Origin: Nocardioides daejeonensis
GTDB lineage: Bacteria > Actinomycetota > Actinomycetes > Propionibacteriales > Nocardioidaceae
Direction: 5' to 3'
Length of the DNA: 64,000 nt
Assembly (NCBI RefSeq): GCF_003194585.1
Contig: NZ_QHKZ01000009.1
Coordinates: 62,001 to 126,000 of the forward strand
Part shown: in pieces, positions 59,779-64,000 of the stretch
Position numbering within the stretch: position 1 is the first letter of the stretch
Layout of the letters: each line of letters starts with the position of its first letter
Made by a program: the position numbers and the translations under genes
Notes under the pieces: model-generated
The model's database searches: none
The model's input: only the letters and a program-made list of their open reading frames with translations
Told to the model about the DNA's origin: nothing

Positions 59779-60573
59779 TCAGCGCCCGGCGAAGCGCGGC
59801 GTACGGCGCTCCTGGGCCGCTGCGATCCCCTCCAGCAGGTCCTCGGTCGCCATCGTCACCGGCTGTGCCACTGCCTCCCAGCGCAGCGCCGCCTCGATGT
59901 CGGTGTGCCGGGCCGCCAACCCCTGCTTGGTGAGCTTCGTCGCGATCGGTGCGGTCCCGGCGATCCCCACGGCCGCGGCGATCGCCTCGGCCCGCAACTG
60001 GTCGGCGGGCACGACCCGCGAGACCATGCCCATCCGGAGCGCCTCCTCGGCGTCCACAGCGCGACCGGTGAGCAGCAGATCCCGCGCCGCCGCCTCCCCC
60101 ACCACGTCGGGGAACAGCCAGGACGAAGCCATCCCCGGGTGCAGGCCGAGCTTGACGAACGGCGCGCTCACTCGTGCCGTAGCCGCCATCCAGCGAATGT
60201 CGCAGGCCAGTGCCACGCAGAGCCCGGCACCGACCGCAGGCCCGTTGATCGCGGCGAGGGTCGGCACCTCCAGCGTGCGGATGCTGAGCCAGGCACGGTA
60301 GAAGGGCAGCATCCGGTCCCGGAGGTGGTCGACGCTCGCGTCCGGCTCGGCTGCGAGCCAGGAGAGGTCTCCTCCGGCACAGAACGCGGATCCCTCACCG
60401 GTCACGACAACGGCGCGCAGGTCGCGGTCGGCGCGCAACGCCTCGATCGCCCGCGCCCAGGAAGCGGTCATCTCGTCGGACATGACATTGCGTCGATCGG
60501 GGTCGGCCAGGGTCAGCACCGCGACCCCAGGCTCCGGGCGCTCGACGCGCAGGTAGGTGAGTTCGTCGGTCAT
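59779..60573 (-). CDS. Enoyl-CoA hydratase/isomerase family protein
   Basis: The 264-residue crotonase-fold protein has VAVLTLADPDRRNVMSDEM, the oxyanion-hole segments GEGSAFCAGGDLSWL and NGPAVGAGLCVALACDI, and a FVKLGLHPGM / FPDVVGEAAARDLLLTGR region. It acts on an acyl-CoA in fatty-acid or related metabolism. The exact substrate cannot be told. ATG at 60573. It is a single-gene unit. Confidence 0.9.
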   Translation of the reverse strand: MTDELTYLRVERPEPGVAVLTLADPDRRNVMSDEMTASWARAIEALRADRDLRAVVVTGEGSAFCAGGDLSWLAAEPDASVDHLRDRMLPFYRAWLSIRTLEVPTLAAINGPAVGAGLCVALACDIRWMAATARVSAPFVKLGLHPGMASSWLFPDVVGEAAARDLLLTGRAVDAEEALRMGMVSRVVPADQLRAEAIAAAVGIAGTAPIATKLTKQGLAARHTDIEAALRWEAVAQPVTMATEDLLEGIAAAQERRTPRFAGR

Positions 60574-60769
60574 GACTCAGCAGCGTAGACGGAGGCCCGG
60601 AGTGATCGCCGACGCGCCCGAACGGGGTGGCGCCACCGCTGGTTCCCCCGCGTGTCGTAGGGTTTCCGATGGTTCGGTGACCCTTGAGGCGCCGCCGGGC
60701 CCCGGCGGGCTTCCCCCACACCCCCGTCGCGACGACCCTATGGATTACGAACACAACGAGGAGGCCGTC

Positions 60770-60928
60770 ATGGCGGAGACCTGGAGCGGTGAGTTCTACT
60801 GCGTGAAGTGCAAGGCCAAGCGTGAGGCCACCGGCGAGGTGAAGGTCAACGAGAAGGGCACCCGGATGGCGAAGGCCGTCTGCCCCGAGTGTGGCACCAA
60901 CCTGAACCGGATCCTGGGCAAGGCCTGA
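60770..60928 (+). CDS. DUF5679-type small zinc-ribbon protein
   Basis: The 52-residue protein has two CxxC knuckles (FYCVKCKAK and AVCPECGTN), giving a zinc ribbon of the DUF5679 type. The ATG at 60770 is chosen because GAGGAGG lies 5 to 12 bases upstream. An earlier ATG at 60740 lacks this. Probably cytoplasmic and possibly ribosome- or nucleic-acid-associated. A strong hairpin terminator follows. Confidence 0.85.
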   Translation: MAETWSGEFYCVKCKAKREATGEVKVNEKGTRMAKAVCPECGTNLNRILGKA

Positions 60929-60948
60929 GCCCCCAGAGCTCTCATCAC

Positions 60949-60976
60949 GACGGCGGTCCCTTCGGGGGCCGCCGTC
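60949..60976 (+). terminator. Hairpin terminator after the DUF5679 gene
   Basis: GACGGCGG (60949-60956) pairs with CCGCCGTC (60969-60976), with an inner CCC-TTCG-GGG stem that gives a very stable loop, followed by GCATTTCC. It ends the DUF5679 transcript. Confidence 0.72.
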
Positions 60977-61040
60977 GGGCATTTCCGCGGCTGTGGATAC
61001 GTGACGCCGGGATGCGCCGTGGTGTGCCAGGGTCGACGCC

Positions 61041-61964
61041 ATGCATCCAGGCACGCATCCGCTGCTGCGTCCGGGGGTCCGCGTATGCCTACGAGACGAA
61101 GGACTCCTGCAGGTCGGGCTCGACCCGCGCTGGAGCGTGCGCCTTCCAGACACACCAGCCGTTCGCGCATTGCTTGCCGGGCTCCGTGACGGCGCTGCCG
61201 CACCCCGCCTCGCGGACCTTGACCCGCGTACCGCGCGCAGCTATCTCGACCTCCTCGACCACCACCTGGTGATCGACAGCCGCGGCTATCTCGCCGAGGT
61301 CGCCCGGACCGAGCAGCCCACGCATCGACGCTTCCTTGCTGCCGACACGGCTGCACACGGCTCGGTAGCGCGACACCTGGCGCGCGGCGAGGTGACGGTC
61401 GCCGTGCACGACCGCGGGCTGGGGGCCGAGACCGCGCTCACCCTGCTCGATGCGGCCGGCTTCACGACGATCACCCACCAGGTCTCCGCGTCCTGTGGCC
61501 CGGATCCGGAGGAGCTGCCCGACCTGGTGCTGCTCCTCGACCCCGACCCGGGCGACCGGCAGATCACCGACGGACTCCTCGCCCGGGACGTGGCGCACCT
61601 CCAGGTCAGCTGCATCGAGGGCGTCGTCCGGCTGGGGCCCTTCGTGGTGCCGGGCAAGACCGGCTGCATACGCTGCGTCGACGCACAGCACGCGGAGTCG
61701 GATCCGCGGCGACCACTGCTCGTGGAGCAGTACGCCACCGCGGCGCCGGAGTGGGCGGTCGCCGTACCCCTCGACCTGCTCCAGATCGCCCTCGGTGGCG
61801 CGGTGCGCGACATCTCGGCATGGGTCGACGGTGCGCGGCCGACCACCTGGTCGACCGTGCTGGAGGTCGATGCCGAGCTCACCCTGCCGAGACGGCGCTG
61901 CCCGCCGCATCCGGACTGCGGCTGCTGCTGGGACCTGCTCTACAGCGGCTGGTCGATGTCATGA
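61041..61964 (+). CDS. ThiF/E1-like protein (TOMM-cyclodehydratase-like, orphan)
   Basis: The 307-residue protein has a beta-sandwich-like N-terminus (VRVCLRDEGLLQVGLD, typical of peptide clamp regions), then an E1/ThiF-like Rossmann part (LVLLLDPDPGDRQITDGLL; FVVPGKTGCIRCVDAQHAE), and a C-terminal PPHPDCGCCW. It resembles the leader-peptide-binding half of azoline-forming cyclodehydratases. There is no YcaO or peptide precursor nearby, so it is an orphan. Its role is uncertain. Confidence 0.65.
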   Translation: MHPGTHPLLRPGVRVCLRDEGLLQVGLDPRWSVRLPDTPAVRALLAGLRDGAAAPRLADLDPRTARSYLDLLDHHLVIDSRGYLAEVARTEQPTHRRFLAADTAAHGSVARHLARGEVTVAVHDRGLGAETALTLLDAAGFTTITHQVSASCGPDPEELPDLVLLLDPDPGDRQITDGLLARDVAHLQVSCIEGVVRLGPFVVPGKTGCIRCVDAQHAESDPRRPLLVEQYATAAPEWAVAVPLDLLQIALGGAVRDISAWVDGARPTTWSTVLEVDAELTLPRRRCPPHPDCGCCWDLLYSGWSMS

Positions 61965-61980
61965 GACCGAGCGACCGCTC

Positions 61981-62142
61981 TCACCACCACGCGGAGTCGA
62001 GCTTCCCCTCCATCGCGCGCAGGTGGCGGCGGGAGCACTCGTCGCAGAAGAGCTTCGGACGTCCCGCCTCCCGGGCCGTCGACCAGGTCAGCGGCGGGGT
62101 CTCCCCCTCGTAGGTCCGGCCACAGAAGTCGCAGGTCACCAT
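61981..62142 (-). CDS. Small zinc-ribbon protein (53 aa)
   Basis: The short gene has ATG at 62142 and TGA at 61981-61983. The 53-residue product begins MVTCDFCGRTYEGETPP and continues to KLFCDECSRRHLRAMEGKL, with two CxxC pairs (CDFC, CDEC). Codon use is normal for the chromosome. It was too short for ordinary length cut-offs. Function unknown. It converges on the ThiF-like gene. Confidence 0.72.
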   Translation of the reverse strand: MVTCDFCGRTYEGETPPLTWSTAREAGRPKLFCDECSRRHLRAMEGKLDSAWW

Positions 62143-62185
62143 GGCTCCAACCTACGGCCTCGGCACACGTCGGCGCCTGCCCACG

Positions 62186-62225
62186 ACGAGCGGTCCGACC
62201 GCCACCTGGCGATCGGACCGCTCGT
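62186..62225. terminator. 13-bp perfect hairpin upstream of the small zinc-ribbon gene
   Basis: ACGAGCGGTCCGA (62186-62198) pairs with TCGGACCGCTCGT (62213-62225) around a 14-nt loop. It lies between the 63-residue gene (stop 62280) and the 53-residue zinc gene (start 62142), both on the minus strand, and probably stops the transcript from the upstream side. It has no T-run. Confidence 0.6.
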
Positions 62226-62279
62226 GATGCGCTTGAACTCCGCTGGAGGAGGCGCAGCCTCCGGCCCTCTGGGCTTGGC

Positions 62280-62471
62280 CTAGAGGCGAGCCAGGGCAAG
62301 GCGCGCCTGATGCGCGGCCTGCTCGGCCCGACGGCTCATCCGACGAGCCAGGGTCGCCTCACGGGCGAGCTTGCGTTGCTGCGCCTCTCCCAGGCGCGCG
62401 GACATTTGTACGCGCGCCAGTTCTTCGTTCAGTAGCTCCATGTCATTGCTCCAATTCGCAAGGGTGTTCAT
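62280..62471 (-). CDS. Small charged helical protein (63 aa)
   Basis: The 63-residue, mostly helical peptide (MNTLANWSNDMELLNEEL...) is rich in Arg/Ala/Glu with a heptad-like pattern (LAREATLARRMSRRAEQAAHQARLAL). An internal ATG at 62441 follows TTGGAGCA and is an alternative start. It lies just downstream of whiB7 on the same strand. Function unknown. Confidence 0.55.
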   Translation of the reverse strand: MNTLANWSNDMELLNEELARVQMSARLGEAQQRKLAREATLARRMSRRAEQAAHQARLALARL

Positions 62472-62528
62472 CTCGGGTTCTTTCTGTGATGCCGCTGCCG
62501 ACTACCTCCGACAGCGAGTGTCGACCGC

Positions 62529-62837
62529 TCAGGCCGCGTTCTTGCGGGGACGGCCCCGCGGCCGCTTGCGTGGGATCACCACGCCTTGCAGGAAGAGCTC
62601 GCCTCCCCACACGCCCCAGGGCTCACGGCGCTCCAGCGCTCCAGCCAGGCACAGCGCTTGGACAGGGCAGTCGACGCAGAGTGCCTTGGCCTGCTCCACG
62701 TCGTGGGGTGATTCCGCGAAGAAGAGCTCCGGGTCGTTGACCCGGCAGGGAAGCCTCTCCTCTTCGACCCGGTCGGCCACATCGTGCAGCTGGCCCAGGG
62801 AGACGTCGGCTGGCTCCAGGAGAACGGTGATGGTCAT
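62529..62837 (-). CDS. whiB7: WhiB7-type transcriptional regulator
   Basis: The 102-residue protein has the WhiB cysteines C31, C54, C57 and C63 for the iron-sulfur cluster, the GVWGG turn at 75-79 and an AT-hook RGRPRK near 94-99, which marks WhiB7. It activates intrinsic antibiotic resistance genes together with the main sigma factor. GAGGAGGTGA lies just before the ATG at 62837. It is next to uvrD2, as in mycobacteria. Its leader has an upstream ORF and terminator (62891-63134). Confidence 0.95.
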   Translation of the reverse strand: MTITVLLEPADVSLGQLHDVADRVEEERLPCRVNDPELFFAESPHDVEQAKALCVDCPVQALCLAGALERREPWGVWGGELFLQGVVIPRKRPRGRPRKNAA

Positions 62838-62890
62838 TAGTTCACCTCCTCGTTGATGACCTGATCGGTGGGTGATGGATCGTCGTGGTC

Positions 62891-62928
62891 AAACAAAAAG
62901 ACCGCGGATCCCGGTTCGGGTTCCGCGG
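62891..62928 (-). terminator. Attenuator terminator in the whiB7 leader
   Basis: On the minus strand CCGCGGA...TCCGCGG (62902-62928), with inner CCCG/CGGG pairs, forms a strong hairpin followed at once by TCTTTTTGTTT. This is a complete intrinsic terminator. It lies between an upstream ORF and the whiB7 start, so it stops transcription unless an alternate fold wins. Confidence 0.85.
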
Positions 62929-62957
62929 CCTGGAGGTCAGCCGATGCGTTGATCAGG

Positions 62958-63134
62958 TCAACTGGTCGACGGACTCCAGACAAGGGTCCCCGGGGCGCGC
63001 TTGGCAGCCACTGCGGCAAGGCCACGCGTGCGGGCCTGCTCGCCATCAGCGATCCAAGCCGCAGAGGTGGCGTGTGTGGGCATGCCGAAGCACGGCGCGA
63101 AAGCTGCCGTCGCGAAGTTCGGAATCTTCACCAT
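62958..63134 (-). CDS. Upstream ORF (uORF) of the whiB7 leader
   Basis: The 58-codon frame (MVKIPNFATAAFAPCFG...) starts ATG at 63134, 8 bases after GGAGGAGG, which is one of the strongest ribosome sites in the window. It ends TGA at 62958, about 30 bases before the terminator. Ribosome progress on it probably decides whether the terminator forms. A stem GTTGA-CCTGA-TCAAC overlaps its stop codon. This is the known logic of whiB7/wblC leaders; the exact peptide is not conserved enough to name. Confidence 0.75.
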   Translation of the reverse strand: MVKIPNFATAAFAPCFGMPTHATSAAWIADGEQARTRGLAAVAAKRAPGTLVWSPSTS

Positions 63135-63208
63135 GGTTGCCACCTCCTCCGGGTGTATCTGGCGCAGGTCCTGCCAAGACCTCGGTGCGCGTGTTGATCG
63201 GTACGGTC

Positions 63209-63274
63209 ACGTTACTGGGCGTCGCTTGAAGCCCGCAAATTCTTTTTCGAGTTTTTTCAAGAAATTTCTTCAGG
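63209..63274 (-). promoter_or_regulatory. whiB7 promoter with AT-rich upstream box
   Basis: On the minus strand an A/T-rich run (63237-63274, with AAAAAAC and AAAAAG stretches) precedes a possible -35 TTGCGG (63233-63238), an 18-bp spacer and -10 TAACGT (63209-63214). WhiB7 binds AT-rich DNA just upstream of -35 through its AT-hook, so the site fits autoregulation. Confidence 0.65.
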
Positions 63275-63305
63275 CCCGCTCCCGCAGCGCCGGAGGAGCT
63301 CTTGT

Positions 63306-64000
63306 TCAGCCGCTGACCAGCTCCAGCACCTCCGCGCCGTATGCCTCGAGCTTGCTCGGTCCGACACCCGACACCTTGAGCAACTGGGCATGCGTCGACG
63401 GTCGCGCCTCCGCGATCGCCTCCAACGTCTTGTCGGTGAAGACGACGTATGCCGGCACGGAGTCATCGTCGGCGCGCTGCTTGCGCCACTGCCTGAGCCT
63501 CTCGAACAGTTCCTCGTCGTAGGTGGTGGGACAGTCACTGCAGCGTCCGACCTTGCGCTCCGCGGCGGTGCCCAACGGACGTCCGCAGGTGCGGCACATC
63601 GCGGCCTTCACCGGACGCCGGGAGACGCGCTGCCCTGCTCCCGAGTCCGGCCGGAGCCCGTCGAGGAAGCGGGACGGCTTGCGGGTGCCCCGCCCACCCG
63701 GGTTGCGGGAGCGGCTCCACGAGACGACCAGATGCAGCCGGGCCCGGGTGATCCCCACGTAGAGCAGGCGACGCTCCTCCTCGACCTCGGCAGGCCCTTC
63801 GGCGAAGCTGATCGGGAGTGTGCCCTCCTGCACACCGGTGACGAAGACGGCGTCCCACTCCAGGCCCTTGGCGGTGTGCAGCGTCGCCAAGGTCACCCCG
63901 TCGGCGACCGGGGCGTGCTGCTCGGCAGCGCGTCGGTCGAGGTCGGCCACGAAGCCGGGGAGGTCGCCGCCGGCCTCGTGGAACGACTCCGCAAGCGACA
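63306..64000 (-). CDS. uvrD2: UvrD2 DNA helicase, C-terminal part (partial at window edge)
   Basis: The frame runs in from beyond 64000. It contains the superfamily 1 helicase motifs TLHTAKGLEWDAVFVTG and EERRLLYVGITRARLHL, then a four-cysteine segment (CRTCGRPLG...CSDCP) and an HRDC domain at the end (VPAYVVFTDKTLEAIAEARP). The Cys-rich plus HRDC tail is the mark of actinobacterial UvrD2. The N-terminal half is outside the window. It lies next to whiB7, as in mycobacteria. Confidence 0.9.
   Translation of the reverse strand, partial: SLAESFHEAGGDLPGFVADLDRRAAEQHAPVADGVTLATLHTAKGLEWDAVFVTGVQEGTLPISFAEGPAEVEEERRLLYVGITRARLHLVVSWSRSRNPGGRGTRKPSRFLDGLRPDSGAGQRVSRRPVKAAMCRTCGRPLGTAAERKVGRCSDCPTTYDEELFERLRQWRKQRADDDSVPAYVVFTDKTLEAIAEARPSTHAQLLKVSGVGPSKLEAYGAEVLELVSG

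Noticed and set aside
59659..59940. Possible small plus-strand gene after the PHP gene
   Set aside because: Start codons such as GTG 59731 have some ribosome-site-like sequence, but the frame runs into the antisense of the enoyl-CoA hydratase gene and shows no protein-like features.
1..64000. rRNA genes or prophage structural genes
   Set aside because: No rRNA-like segments and no capsid, tail or terminase proteins were seen. The element has conjugation genes instead.

Overview
The window comes from a high-GC actinobacterium, most like the Nocardioidaceae or other Propionibacteriales. The evidence is a PPA1309-family gene, a UPF0182 gene, a YlbL-type PDZ/Lon protease, a DUF2342 metalloprotease and a whiB7-uvrD2 pair. 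This order resembles the Mycobacterium tuberculosis Rv3193c-Rv3198c neighbourhood. Genus assignment is inference from gene content only.

Bases 1 to about 50311 read as the right-hand part of an integrative conjugative element (ICE). It sits at the 3' end of an initiator tRNA-fMet gene (50312-50388, minus), and its left end lies outside the window. From left to right it holds: a type ISP restriction-modification gene cut in two by an IS3-family element (20-6144); a MobF relaxase (6599-10138, minus); a compact Tad-like pilus operon ending in a LysM/BTAD protein (10422-21177, plus); a TetR gene and a small membrane protein gene with a perfect palindromic operator (21280-22337, minus); a prim-pol/ParB-domain replication or maintenance block (22634-25801); a possible VirB8-like protein and a peptidoglycan hydrolase (25810-27606); a cargo block with a three-gene tyrosine-recombinase module, a CmtR/CadD cadmium module, a MerR regulator and a DinB-like protein (27779-34306); the type IV secretion core with pilin-like proteins, a VirB6/TrbL-like protein, SCO6880, VirB4, an ArdC-like protein and a VirD4-like coupling protein (34443-43280); an MFS exporter (43420-44832, minus); an SSB-like protein and accessory genes (45111-47950); and an integration module in which the integrase is translationally coupled to a toxin-antitoxin pair, preceded by a small excisionase-like gene (47979-50132, minus).

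The relaxase, coupling protein and VirB4/VirB6-like proteins would process and export one DNA strand. The M23 hydrolase would open the cell wall. The Tad pilus may mediate attachment or mating contact. The integrase and excisionase would move the element in and out of the tRNA gene. The ArdC-like protein may protect incoming DNA, and the toxin-antitoxin pair should punish loss.

From about 50430 to 64000 the sequence is ordinary chromosome: UPF0182, PPA1309, YlbL-like protease, moaE, DUF2342, Nudix, YgjP-like metallopeptidase, PHP/HhH protein, enoyl-CoA hydratase, small zinc-ribbon proteins, an orphan ThiF-like protein, whiB7 and the C-terminal part of uvrD2. The whiB7 leader is unusually readable: an AT-rich promoter, an upstream ORF with a strong ribosome binding site, and an intrinsic terminator just before the gene, which is the architecture of antibiotic-responsive transcription attenuation.
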